Source of the DNA: an uncultured Eubacteriales bacterium
GTDB taxonomy: Bacteria > Bacillota > Clostridia > Oscillospirales > CAG-272
Reading direction: 5' to 3'
DNA: 64,000 bases
NCBI GenBank assembly: GCA_905205065.1
Contig: CAJLCI010000010.1
Location: forward strand, 4,156-68,155
A program made the translations under genes and the position numbers. Positions 42,280 through 52,006 of the stretch are shown here, piece after piece; position 1 is the stretch's first letter; the number at the start of each line of letters is the position of its first letter. The notes under the pieces are model-generated. The model saw only the letters and a program-made list of their open reading frames with translations, did no database searches and was not told the origin of the DNA.

Positions 42280-45200
42280 ATGATTACCCAAATTATAGGC
42301 TCTGCGGGAAGCGGTAAAAGCAGTATGCTGTATTCCCTCGTTGCAGATTCTCTGAAAAAATCACGCACGGCTTTTCTGATCGTTCCCGAACAGTCCGCAG
42401 TTAATGCTGAACGGAGAATGGCGCAGCTCTGTGAAGAAAAAAATATTCCGTCAATTTCTCTTGAAGTCGTAAGCTTCAGAAGGCTTGCAAATCGGGTATT
42501 CCGAAGCTGCGGAGGACTGTCTTACAGCTATATCGGACAAGGCGGAAAAAATGTCGTCATGTGGCGTACTCTTTGCGAAACCGCGCCTATGCTTCATTAT
42601 TACAGTTCTATATCGCTTTCCGATATCAGCTCGCTTTACGCCATGACGGAACAAATTGACGGACTGAAGCAGCACGGTATAACCGCATCTCAGCTTTTAG
42701 ACGCGTCAGAGCTTCTCCGGGCGGAAGACAATACAAGACTTGCCGACAAAATTTCAGATCTTTCAGTTATTCTTGCAGCTTATAATACGATCATGAAAAA
42801 GGACTACGACGATCCAAAGGAAGATATTATACGGCTCGCCGACTCTCTCGAATCTTTTAATTTTTTTCACGGAACAGATGTTTTTCTTGACTCATTTTAC
42901 GGCTTTTCATCAGATGAATATAAGGTTTTAAAGTATATTACTGAACAAGCAGACAATTTTACCGTTACACTGCAGGATTCGGAGGATAGTTCTCTCTTTA
43001 ACGAATCAGTAAAAAACTCGCGAATGCGCCTTCTAAAGCTTTATCCTAAAGGCAAAGAAATTAAAAACATAAGCCTGAGCAATAATCTACGCCATAAGAG
43101 CAGCGCGCTTGCACAGCTTGAAAAGACATTTCGCGAAGGAGCCTCCGGTCAGAAAAAAAGTGAGAAAATATTCTATAAGTCAATATCCCATGAACCGGAG
43201 CCATACCGCTCTTCCGAGCCCCAGAACGGAATATTACCGCATACTATGCAGGAGCAAGCGGAAAATACATACATATATAATAATTATGAAACCGAGAAAA
43301 ATTCACTCCGTGAAGATATAAGAATTTATGAATGTCAGAACAAATACGAAGAATCCGAAGCGGCGGCATTAGAAATTCTAAAACATATCCGTTCCGGAGG
43401 TCATTTCCGCGACTGTTTCGTTATCGTCAGGAAAATGGACGCATGGAGAGGAATTACAGACGCGGTTTTTGAAAAACACGGTATACCGTGTTTTTCAAGT
43501 GCAAGAACAGACATACTGTTAAAGCCCGCTGCGAGACTTATAATCTCGGCCTTGGACACTGTAGGCGGCGGGTGGAAAACAAATGATGTAATAACGCTCA
43601 TTAAAACAGGAATGACAGGGCTTACTCCCGAAGAATGCGATGTTATGAGCGGATATATAGCCTCATGGAGAATTCACGGCAAACGATTTTACGACGAATA
43701 CGAATGGAATATGAATCCGGACGGTTACACAGATAAGCTGACCGAAGACGGAGCCAGAATTCTTCAGATTTCCAACAAAGCCAGACATACAGTCTGCGAT
43801 CCACTTCTTATGCTTTCGCTCGGGAAAGCAACTGTGCGTGAGTATTGCGCCGCGATCTATCAATATATAACTCAGCTTGAAATATATGAAAAAACAGAGA
43901 AATCCGGTGACTCCGACGCAGTACAGATATGGAATTCAATTGTTGACGCACTCGACTGCTTAACGGCAGTGGCCGGTGAAATGAAAACCGGCGCAGATAT
44001 GATGTCTAAATTATTTCGCGCCTCTCTTACCGGAGTTACGGTTGGCAAAATTCCGACATGCACGGATGAAGTAACTATCGGGTCGGCCGATCTTATCCGT
44101 CCCGATAACTGCAAATGCGCAATTCTTCTCGGCTGCAGCGAAGGAGAATTTCCGGCAGCTGTAAGTGAAAGCGGCTTGTTTTCAGGGTCAGAAATAACAG
44201 AGCTTGAAGAAATTGGCATAGAGCTTATGCGCGGCATAGCCGAACAAGCGTCGGACGAACAGCTCTATTTTTATACAGCCGCGTGTGCTCCGTCCGATAA
44301 ATTAACTCTTACATATTCTGATATGTCAGATGACGGAAGACAGCAAAAGCCGTCAATAGGGCTGAAAAAAATTCTTGCTGCGTTCCCTGCACTGAAAACC
44401 GTAAAATTCCACAATATGCCCCTCGAAGAAAAGCTTCAGAACAGACAGTCCGCTTTTGAATTTGCAGCATCAGATCCCGACTCCGGTTTATCTCAAAAAA
44501 TATTCGCGCTTTTATCGGAGGACGGAAAATTCAAAAGGTGGATTTCCTGCGTCGGTTCTCCGCTCAGCTGTGAAACCGTCCGTATCGGAGAATATATTAC
44601 CGACGCCCTGTTTTCGAACCGTATCTGTCTCAGCTCAACAAATATAGAAGCGTATGCAAAGTGTGCTTTTGCATACTTCTGTAAATACGTGCTCGGACTG
44701 CGCGAGCCGTCAACATCAGAGTTCCGGGGTGCAGATACGGGAAACTATATCCATGCAGTAATTGAAGCATTCTGTTCCGCTGTAAAAAACGGAAGCTTTG
44801 ATATTAATTCTGCAAAAGAATCTGACTTTGACAGCTTTACAGAGACAGAAAGTATTAAATACACAGAAAAGATTTTTTCCGGAAACAATATCGGCGCACG
44901 GCAAAAAGCGTTTTTCAGAAGAATGAAAAATACCGCTTCCTTGCTGATTAGTGATATTGCCGAGGAAATGAAAAACAGCAAATTCGTTCCGTGCTTTTTC
45001 GAGCTTCCTGTCTCTTACTCCGAAGACGCAGTGCCGCCATATAAAATTATTCTTGAAGACGGAACTTCCGCAGAAATATTCGGACGAATAGACCGCGCCG
45101 ACATTATGCAAAGAGGAGAAAATATATTTGTACGGATAACAGACTACAAAACCGGCAGAACGTCAGACGTCAGGGACGCTCCGCATACCGGTATAGGACT

Positions 45201-45711
45201 GCAGCTGCTCCTTTATCTTCGCTCGCTGTGCCGTAATGACAAGCGTATATTAAAACTTATATCGAAGGCTTCCGGAATTAATGCATCGGATAATACCTCC
45301 ATAATATCCGCAGGTGTTCTCTACATGTCGGTAAAAACTCCTGAACTGACTCCTGATAAAATTCCAGAAACACCGGAGGAGATCTATTCCGAAGCAAAAA
45401 AATCCTTTGTACGCGATGGTATACTTCTTGACGACCCCGATGTAATAGGTGCAATGGACGAAAGCCAAAGCGGGCATTTTATTCCGGTTAAATACAGGCG
45501 GGACGGTTCTCTCTCCGCAAAAGGAGTTTTATACAGTTCTGACGAACTGAAAAGTTTATGTGAAGCTGCAAGCGAAAAAGCCGCGTCAGTCGCCTGCAAG
45601 ATTAAACACGGAATATCAGATGCAATTCCGACAGAGCATACGCCGTATACATCATCTGTATGCGAATATTGTCCGATTAAAGAGATTTGTAAAAAGCCGG
45701 AATTCAGTTAA
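42280..45711 (+). CDS. addB: ATP-dependent helicase/nuclease subunit B
   Basis: The 1143-residue AddB subunit of the AddAB end-resection enzyme, the Firmicutes equivalent of RecBCD. Seen: an N-terminal Walker A GSAGSGKSSML (7-17), an inactivated helicase body, a C-terminal RecB-type nuclease (GADTGNYIHAVIEAF, GRIDRADI, ITDYKTGR) and the four cysteines of the iron-sulphur staple: one in YAKCAFAYF before the nuclease, and three in VCEYCPIKEIC at the end. It starts 24 nt after truB. addA follows after 415 nt containing a repeat copy and tandem array 4. Confidence 0.95.
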   Translation: MITQIIGSAGSGKSSMLYSLVADSLKKSRTAFLIVPEQSAVNAERRMAQLCEEKNIPSISLEVVSFRRLANRVFRSCGGLSYSYIGQGGKNVVMWRTLCETAPMLHYYSSISLSDISSLYAMTEQIDGLKQHGITASQLLDASELLRAEDNTRLADKISDLSVILAAYNTIMKKDYDDPKEDIIRLADSLESFNFFHGTDVFLDSFYGFSSDEYKVLKYITEQADNFTVTLQDSEDSSLFNESVKNSRMRLLKLYPKGKEIKNISLSNNLRHKSSALAQLEKTFREGASGQKKSEKIFYKSISHEPEPYRSSEPQNGILPHTMQEQAENTYIYNNYETEKNSLREDIRIYECQNKYEESEAAALEILKHIRSGGHFRDCFVIVRKMDAWRGITDAVFEKHGIPCFSSARTDILLKPAARLIISALDTVGGGWKTNDVITLIKTGMTGLTPEECDVMSGYIASWRIHGKRFYDEYEWNMNPDGYTDKLTEDGARILQISNKARHTVCDPLLMLSLGKATVREYCAAIYQYITQLEIYEKTEKSGDSDAVQIWNSIVDALDCLTAVAGEMKTGADMMSKLFRASLTGVTVGKIPTCTDEVTIGSADLIRPDNCKCAILLGCSEGEFPAAVSESGLFSGSEITELEEIGIELMRGIAEQASDEQLYFYTAACAPSDKLTLTYSDMSDDGRQQKPSIGLKKILAAFPALKTVKFHNMPLEEKLQNRQSAFEFAASDPDSGLSQKIFALLSEDGKFKRWISCVGSPLSCETVRIGEYITDALFSNRICLSSTNIEAYAKCAFAYFCKYVLGLREPSTSEFRGADTGNYIHAVIEAFCSAVKNGSFDINSAKESDFDSFTETESIKYTEKIFSGNNIGARQKAFFRRMKNTASLLISDIAEEMKNSKFVPCFFELPVSYSEDAVPPYKIILEDGTSAEIFGRIDRADIMQRGENIFVRITDYKTGRTSDVRDAPHTGIGLQLLLYLRSLCRNDKRILKLISKASGINASDNTSIISAGVLYMSVKTPELTPDKIPETPEEIYSEAKKSFVRDGILLDDPDVIGAMDESQSGHFIPVKYRRDGSLSAKGVLYSSDELKSLCEAASEKAASVACKIKHGISDAIPTEHTPYTSSVCEYCPIKEICKKPEFS

Positions 45712-45756
45712 TTCGATTATTTTGTTAATATAATCAAATTTATATTCGGTCAATAA

Positions 45757-45835
45757 TTCAATACGCGGCAAAACGCCGGCATAAGGCATTCCAGCTGTGA
45801 ATCAATTATACTACCGATGCAAAAAGTGATCGGAG
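45757..45835 (+). repeat. Interspersed ~80-nt repeat, copy C
   Basis: TTCAATACGCGGCAAAACGC, GGCATTCCAGCTGTGAATCA and GATGCAAAAAGTGATCGGAG follow the family pattern (TTCAATA, CATTCC-G, AAAAAGTGA-CGGA). It lies between addB and addA. Tandem array 4 starts 30 nt downstream, as with copies A and B. Confidence 0.5.
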
Positions 45836-45864
45836 TCTAACGTCTTACATACTTTGGTATTTCG

Positions 45865-46045
45865 TTTAGTTATGCCTACTTTAATTATCTCTACTATAGT
45901 TATATCCACTTTAGTTGTTCTCCACTTTAGTTGTTTTCGATTTAGTTGTCTCCACTTTAGTTGTCTCCGATTTAGTTGCCTCCGATTTAGTTGCCTCCGA
46001 TTTAGTTGCCTCCACCTTAGTTGTCTTCACTTTAGTTATATTTTG
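45865..46045 (+). repeat. Intergenic 15-bp tandem array 4
   Basis: Twelve units (eleven of 15 bp, one of 16), consensus TTTAGTTGCCTCCGA, with the central units nearly identical and the outer ones degenerate. It fills the space between addB and addA and ends about 80 nt before the addA start codon. Confidence 0.9.
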
Positions 46046-46126
46046 TATGCTCTTTTGAGAATCAGTTCGCCCCAGCTCTGAAAGAATATAAATTTATATC
46101 CGTAACTATCAGAAAGGAAAACAAAA

Positions 46127-49100
46127 ATGAGAAACTGGACTCCGGCGCAATTACTTGCGATCCAGGCCTCCGGATGTGACTTGCTTGTTTCGGCTGCGGC
46201 CGGATCGGGAAAAACCGCGGTTCTTACCGAAAGGCTGATACGCAGACTTACAGACAAGGAAAACCCCGCAGAGCTATCTAAAATGCTGATAGTTACATTT
46301 ACACGCGCGGCAGCGTCAGAACTCCGCGAGCGCATCGGCACGGCTCTTGATGCCGCTATGGAAGCGGAGCCTGAAAGAAAAGATCTTGTCAGGCAAAGCT
46401 TAGGCCTTGAAAGCGCGCATATCGGAACTATTCATAGCTTCTGTCTGTCACTGATCCGCGAAAATTTTGCCGTCCTCGGACTGGCGCCTGCTATACGCGT
46501 TGCCGATGAAACAGAAATTCTTATGATGGCTCTGCGCGTTATGGATGAAGTAATTGACGACTTCTATGAAAGATCGGATAACGAATCCGAAAGCTTCTCA
46601 CAATCCGAGATAGGAGCGCACACTGACTTTCGAAGCCTTGCGGATACGTTTGTCTCAGACCGCGACGATAAGCTTGCCGCGTATTTTTACGATATATACA
46701 GAGAAACTATGAACTATCCCGAAGGAATTTCAATTCTGCATGTGTCAGCTAAAAAGCTGTCGGACGGATCACATTCTGATTTTTTCAACACTGCTTGGGG
46801 CAGCGTTATTAAGCGCGGACTTATAGACGAACTGTCATACTATGGAAAAATATATGAAGAAGCTGTCGAATACTTTACCGCGGGCGACAGCATTCTCGAA
46901 CAAAAATTTGCGCCGGCTTTCGTCTGCGATAAGGATTTTATATCGGGAATGATCTCTGCTGTAGATAAGGGCTATAATTCAGCGCGCAATTTTGTTTTAT
47001 CGTATAAAAAAACTGCAATTGGAAGAAAAAAAGCAGAAGAAAATGAAAAGATCGATTTTTATAAATCCGTAAGAACAGATTTTGGCAAGTTCATCGAAAA
47101 AACCGCCTCCAAAAAGCTTTCGGCATCTCAGGAAAAAATTTCTGAGATAATGACGAATGCAGCTTTGCTCTGCGACAGCCTTTTCAATGTTCTGAGCGAA
47201 TTTTCTGAAAGATTTACAGAAGAAAAAAGACGGAAAGGCGTTATTGACTATTCGGACATTGAACATCTGACGCTTAGGCTTCTAACCGATGAAAACGGAT
47301 TGCCTACAGACACCGCAAGGCAATGCAGAACAGAATATAACGAAATATATATAGACGAATATCAGGATATAAGTCCGATTCAGGATAAAATTTTTAACGC
47401 CATTGCAAACAACAACAGATTTATGGTAGGCGATATAAAACAAAGCATATACGGCTTTCGCGGTTCGGCTCCGGATATATTTGCCGGATACAGAAGCCGT
47501 TTTCCAAAGCTTGAATCATCGTCTGATGAAAATCCTTTTGTACAAGACAAAATCGGACGCACTGTTTTCCTGTCCCATAATTTCCGATGCGACGACACTA
47601 TAATAGACTTTACAAACTCCGTTTTCGGAACAATAATGCAGGATAAGTACGGCAGCTCACTCTCCTACGGCAATGATGATAAGCTTGTCTTCTCAAAAAA
47701 ATACGAGGAAAATTACCGTGCCGTTCCGGCAAAAGTGGTACTTATTTCTCCTTCAGTTACAAATAATGAAGAATACGGCAGCACCGAAAACAGCGATGAG
47801 AAAAAAGAGGAAAACAGCGTCAATAAAAAAGCGCCGGATAATATAAAACCCGAAACGGCAGAAGCTGAGTATGTTGCATCGGAATCTGAAAAGCTTATCA
47901 AATCCGGTCGGTACAGGCCAGAAGACATTCGTATATTACTTCGAAGCGGCGCAGGTGATACCGAGAGATTCGCGCGGGCATTTTCAAGGCGTGGCATACC
48001 ATTTGAAAATGTCAGAACTGTCGGTTTTTTTGAACGTCCGCATACAATGCTTCTTTTATCACTTTTAAGATGTATTGACAATCCGCTTCACGATATTCCA
48101 CTTGCATCGGTTCTCAAAAGTCCTCTTTTCGGTTTTACCATAGATGAACTCATTGCGATAAGAAAAGATATACGTCCTCAATCGGGAATCCAGGATTCAC
48201 TGTCAGAAACAGCCGGGGCAAAAAATGCTGATGAAAATATAAGTTTGGTTACTGAAAATACGGATAACAAGACAAAAATCTCACTTTTCAACCGCCTTTG
48301 CGACTATACTGAAAAATATGATTTCCAAAAGGGAAAAATATTTCTGAATGAGCTTTCCGACCTGCGAACGCGCGCAGCAACTATGCCGTCAGATAAACTG
48401 ATATGGCACATTTTCAGCAGCACGCCGATAATGTACTGCGGGGAATACAGAACGTCCATCGCTGCGGAAAATAGTTTCTCCGCAGAGCAAAGACGCGCGG
48501 ATCTTATCCGTTTTTACGATTACGCGCGAAGCTATGAAGCGTCCTCATTTCGCGGATTAAACTCCTTTGTTTCATCTGTAAATGATCTGCTTGCAAAGGA
48601 ACCTCATTTTGTCTTTGACAAAACGCCGAAGATTTCGGAAAGGGCTGTTTGCGCCATGACAATTCACGCCTCAAAAGGACTCGAATTTCCTGTCTGTTTT
48701 ATATGCGGATCAGCAAAAAAATTCAATAAACAGGACTCGACCGAGCTTCTACTTATCGACGGTGAATTGGGCGCATGCCCCAAGCTCCGCCTCAATACTG
48801 GATTCGCAAGAATTGATACGCCTATGCGTTCGGCAGCAATACAGAAAAATGATGAACAGGAAACAGATGAAGAACTCCGTATACTGTATGTTGCGATGAC
48901 ACGGGCAAGAGAAATTTTATATATAACCGCCGGTACATCGGCTCCCGAAGCTATTATAAATGAAGCGGCGCTTTCCGCTTCATATCCGTCGCGTTTCTCT
49001 TTTTCAAAAAATGCAAGCTATATGAAATGGCTTCTCACAGCATTTGCATGCAAAAATAATTTTCCCACCAATCACATTGATTTGTCTCGGACAAACACCA

Positions 49101-50302
49101 GACTCGGAACAATTTGCGGCAGCGCTGAAAATGAAGTATGCGCATATGCCGAGCTGATACGCTATAATTGCAAAGACGGTATACCCCTATTTGAAGCATA
49201 TAACGAATCAGTTTACAGTCCGGAAAGCATTGAAAACGGAAAGGATGAAAATCAAAAACGTCCGACCGCAAAAGAAAAAGAGCTGACAGACGATAAAATT
49301 TTTGAAACAATTGAAGAACGCTTAAACAAAGAATATTCCGTCAGCATTGTTTCTAAACTTCCCGCCAAGCTTTCAGTTTCTGAGCTTTATCCCGGTTTTC
49401 TCGATGATTCTCCTGCCCTTTCTCCGGAGGAGGCAATACATCGAATAGAACTTGAAAAATCAGAAATCGAAACCAAAACTGAAACCCAAACCAAAGACGA
49501 ATCTCAAACCGAAGACAAAATTAAAACCGAAGACAAAATTAAAATCGAAGACGAAATCAAAATCGAAGACAAAACCAAAATCGAAGACAAAATCAAAATC
49601 GAAGACAAAACCAAAATCGAAGACAAAACCAAAATCGAAGACAAAACCAAAATCGAAGACAAAACCAAAATCGAGACTGAAATCGAAAATAAATCTGAAA
49701 AAGAAATATCAGACAGAAAAAAGCCGCTCCGTATTCCACATTTTCTCCAGAATGACACTTTAACCTCAACCGGAGCTGAAAGAGGAACTGCTGTCCATGT
49801 TTTCCTTCAGTTTGCCGATTGGAATAACGTGATAAAAAACGGAATTCAAAAGGAAACAGAGCGTCTTATTGAAAAGCGTTTTATAACTCCGGCAATTGGA
49901 AAATTAATTTCTGTTCCGATGCTCGAAAACTTTTTCAAAAGCCGTCTCTTCAATGAGCTTTGCTCCGCCGAAAAGGTTTACAGAGAGCTTAGATTTAACG
50001 TACTTCTTCCCGCCGAATGCTTTACCGAAAAGCAAAACACAAAAGAGCTTCTTAAGGGAGAAAAACTGCTTGTCCAGGGTATAATAGACTGTCTGTACAT
50101 AACAAAAAACGGAAAACTCCGGCTGCTTGATTACAAGACTGATTACATCCGAGGCAGTAAGAATGATGTCAAAAAAGAGCTTGAAAAAAGATACGGAACA
50201 CAGCTTCAAATATATAAGAGAGCCGCGGCTATAATAACAGGACGCGCTGTTGACAAGTGCATAATATATTCTCTCTCGTCAGGTCTCGAAATCGAAATTT
50301 AA
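46127..50302 (+). CDS. addA: ATP-dependent helicase/nuclease subunit A
   Basis: The 1391-residue AddA: UvrD-type 3'-5' helicase plus RecB-type nuclease. Seen: Q motif and Walker A WTPAQLLAI ... SAAAGSGKTAVLTERLI (22-38), motif Ia VTFTRAAASEL, DEAD-like IYIDEYQDISPIQ, motif III GDIKQSIYGFRGS, motif V MTIHASKGLEFPVC, motif VI RILYVAMTRAREIL, and nuclease GTAVHVFLQFADW, VQGIIDCLYI and LLDYKTDYI. It is longer than typical AddA (about 1200-1250) because of loose acidic regions and a KIEDKT-type hexapeptide array at residues 1128-1181, in the linker just before the nuclease. AGAAAGGAAAA precedes the ATG. Confidence 0.96.
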   Translation: MRNWTPAQLLAIQASGCDLLVSAAAGSGKTAVLTERLIRRLTDKENPAELSKMLIVTFTRAAASELRERIGTALDAAMEAEPERKDLVRQSLGLESAHIGTIHSFCLSLIRENFAVLGLAPAIRVADETEILMMALRVMDEVIDDFYERSDNESESFSQSEIGAHTDFRSLADTFVSDRDDKLAAYFYDIYRETMNYPEGISILHVSAKKLSDGSHSDFFNTAWGSVIKRGLIDELSYYGKIYEEAVEYFTAGDSILEQKFAPAFVCDKDFISGMISAVDKGYNSARNFVLSYKKTAIGRKKAEENEKIDFYKSVRTDFGKFIEKTASKKLSASQEKISEIMTNAALLCDSLFNVLSEFSERFTEEKRRKGVIDYSDIEHLTLRLLTDENGLPTDTARQCRTEYNEIYIDEYQDISPIQDKIFNAIANNNRFMVGDIKQSIYGFRGSAPDIFAGYRSRFPKLESSSDENPFVQDKIGRTVFLSHNFRCDDTIIDFTNSVFGTIMQDKYGSSLSYGNDDKLVFSKKYEENYRAVPAKVVLISPSVTNNEEYGSTENSDEKKEENSVNKKAPDNIKPETAEAEYVASESEKLIKSGRYRPEDIRILLRSGAGDTERFARAFSRRGIPFENVRTVGFFERPHTMLLLSLLRCIDNPLHDIPLASVLKSPLFGFTIDELIAIRKDIRPQSGIQDSLSETAGAKNADENISLVTENTDNKTKISLFNRLCDYTEKYDFQKGKIFLNELSDLRTRAATMPSDKLIWHIFSSTPIMYCGEYRTSIAAENSFSAEQRRADLIRFYDYARSYEASSFRGLNSFVSSVNDLLAKEPHFVFDKTPKISERAVCAMTIHASKGLEFPVCFICGSAKKFNKQDSTELLLIDGELGACPKLRLNTGFARIDTPMRSAAIQKNDEQETDEELRILYVAMTRAREILYITAGTSAPEAIINEAALSASYPSRFSFSKNASYMKWLLTAFACKNNFPTNHIDLSRTNTRLGTICGSAENEVCAYAELIRYNCKDGIPLFEAYNESVYSPESIENGKDENQKRPTAKEKELTDDKIFETIEERLNKEYSVSIVSKLPAKLSVSELYPGFLDDSPALSPEEAIHRIELEKSEIETKTETQTKDESQTEDKIKTEDKIKIEDEIKIEDKTKIEDKIKIEDKTKIEDKTKIEDKTKIEDKTKIETEIENKSEKEISDRKKPLRIPHFLQNDTLTSTGAERGTAVHVFLQFADWNNVIKNGIQKETERLIEKRFITPAIGKLISVPMLENFFKSRLFNELCSAEKVYRELRFNVLLPAECFTEKQNTKELLKGEKLLVQGIIDCLYITKNGKLRLLDYKTDYIRGSKNDVKKELEKRYGTQLQIYKRAAAIITGRAVDKCIIYSLSSGLEIEI
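49508..49669 (+). repeat. In-frame 18-bp minisatellite within addA
   Basis: Nine 18-bp units, ATCGAAGACAAAACCAAA and close variants, the last four identical. They encode nine copies of a hexapeptide such as IEDKTK. The 18-bp period preserves the reading frame whatever the copy number. It lies between the helicase and nuclease domains. Confidence 0.95.
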
Positions 50303-50422
50303 ATTTAAAAGCCGTAATTAAACAGCGTCTCAGTGCGAGGAGTTCACTAAATAATTAATGATACGCTGCATACGAAGGTTCTCCAGCAGATCATACCAAC
50401 ACCGAAGAAATCCATTCTCAAT

Positions 50423-50453
50423 TGCGGAGGCTTGCTGCAAGCAAGCCTCCGCA
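50423..50453. terminator. Hairpin between convergent addA and glgA-like genes
   Basis: A perfect 13-bp stem TGCGGAGGCTTGC (50423-50435) / GCAAGCCTCCGCA (50441-50453) with a 5-nt loop. The following T-run is weak on both strands (GTTTATC on plus), so termination may be partial. The stretch 50343-50415 before it faintly resembles the interspersed repeat family but is too degenerate to call. Confidence 0.6.
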
Positions 50454-50533
50454 GTTTATCCGATATCTTTTTTAGCTATTCAAAATTCCCCGCGCCATTT
50501 TTTATTTGTTCCCTAAAGGCAATTACTTTATTG

Positions 50534-51970
50534 TCAGGAATTACAGATAGACTTATAAAGCTCAAAATATTCCTGCGCTGTATACTTTATCGAATTATCA
50601 AGACGCATAACTCTTCCGACTAGTTCGTTCCATCTGTCCTTTTCGCACATAAAAAGACGGCGCGCCCGGTCAAATTCGCAGAGCATAGAGGAAACCGTAT
50701 ATGAATCGAACAAAAAAGCGGTTCCCTCTCCTGTCTCTGTACTGTAACTGTTTCCGCCGAGTACACCTCCGGAATAAGACAATGATACAGTTCCGTAACG
50801 TGCTGCGGCCATCCGATTTAAATTTGACGCACCGTCCCTCTGAGGTGCAAGCAAAATATCCGCCCCGGCATAAACGAGCCTTGAAAGTGTTCTGTCATAT
50901 CGGATAACAGACGCTACCTTGTCATGCATAGTTCTTGAAAGTTCGCGTACTTTCATTTCATTTTCACTATCGCCGATTCCGAGAATTATCAGTTGTATAT
51001 CTTCATGAAGCAATTCAGGCAAAGCATCCGTCAGCAATTCCATCCCCGCGGAATCCGTAAGCCTTGATACTACAGCGACCATCAGTACATCGCATCGGTC
51101 GGGAAGCCCTAATCTTCTTTGAAGTTCCGCCTTACAGCAATATTTTCCGCCAAAATCTGACACATCATATCTGCAGGGCAGCTCCGCGTCAACAGAAGGA
51201 CAATAGTCGTCTGTGTCTATTCCTATTGTAATCCGCTGAAGCTTTTCACAACAGCCTCTCGGCAATTTTGATAATACTGGTGAATTTGCCAGTGAAGAAT
51301 TCACGTCAGGCTGATCACAGTAGACCGTAATCTCATCAGCAAAATGACATGCCCCCGCCGTCAGATTCACAGCTCCGTCGCATACAACAAAATTTCTTAT
51401 ATCCTCCATTTCAAAAACATCTTCAAGGCATTCCATTCCGAATATTCCCAATTTTTCAAAATCGCATATTGTATGCAGACATTTGATATTACTGTATATT
51501 CCGTCGCGCAGTCTGAAATGACCGCAAAGGTATATCGACGACGCAGCGGTAAACCAGTCATTTGTATGAATTACGTCAGGAATAAATCCAATTCTGGGTA
51601 GCATCTCTATAACTGCCTTTGAATAAAATGCAAAACGTTCTCCGTCATCATAAAATCCATAAAGAGACTGCCTGCCAAAATAATACTCATTGTCAATGAA
51701 ATAATATGTCACTCCGCATCGGGTCAGCTGAAACACTCCACAGTACTGATTTCTCCAGCAAAGCGAAACAGTAAATTCCGATATTTTTTTGGCCTCCTGA
51801 CGATATCTTCGAGGTATAGTTGCGTAAAATGGTAAAACCACTCTGATATCTGCACCCAGTAATTTAATTTGCTGCGGCAACGAACCCGCGATTTCTCCTG
51901 CATCGCCGCTTGCCGCGAAAGGAAATGCCTCATAAGAGGCATACAAAATTTTTAAGCTTTCACGTTTCAT
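50534..51970 (-). CDS. Glycogen-synthase-like GT5-fold protein lacking catalytic motifs
   Basis: 478 residues, full GlgA length, aligning along the GT5 glycogen/starch synthase fold (LKILYASYEAFPFAASGD at the start; IGFIPDVIHTNDWFTAASSI; TIGIDTDDYCPS; RRLGLPDRCDVLMVAVVSRL; ADILLAPQRDGASNLNRMAA). Key residues differ: the ADP-glucose-binding KTGGL is ASGDAGEI-AGSLP, and the catalytic RFEPCGL becomes RDGASNL in an ungapped alignment, so the glutamate is glycine. It is probably a non-catalytic relative or an enzyme with changed specificity. It follows spoIIID by 36 nt on the same strand, so expression during sporulation is likely. Confidence 0.75.
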   Translation of the reverse strand: MKRESLKILYASYEAFPFAASGDAGEIAGSLPQQIKLLGADIRVVLPFYATIPRRYRQEAKKISEFTVSLCWRNQYCGVFQLTRCGVTYYFIDNEYYFGRQSLYGFYDDGERFAFYSKAVIEMLPRIGFIPDVIHTNDWFTAASSIYLCGHFRLRDGIYSNIKCLHTICDFEKLGIFGMECLEDVFEMEDIRNFVVCDGAVNLTAGACHFADEITVYCDQPDVNSSLANSPVLSKLPRGCCEKLQRITIGIDTDDYCPSVDAELPCRYDVSDFGGKYCCKAELQRRLGLPDRCDVLMVAVVSRLTDSAGMELLTDALPELLHEDIQLIILGIGDSENEMKVRELSRTMHDKVASVIRYDRTLSRLVYAGADILLAPQRDGASNLNRMAAARYGTVSLSYSGGVLGGNSYSTETGEGTAFLFDSYTVSSMLCEFDRARRLFMCEKDRWNELVGRVMRLDNSIKYTAQEYFELYKSICNS

Positions 51971-52006
51971 ATTATACAGGCCATGCCTTTCAGGATATTA
52001 TCTGTT

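Noticed and set aside
49452..49763. An alternative +1 frame rich in Lys-Pro-Lys-Ser inside addA.
   Set aside because: A shadow of the 18-bp minisatellite. The addA frame carries all helicase and nuclease motifs on both sides.
51967..51984. A five-codon upstream frame (MACII) whose stop overlaps the glgA-like start codon as ATGA.
   Set aside because: The only ribosome-binding-like GAAAGG is 1 nt from its ATG, too close for initiation. It is probably chance.
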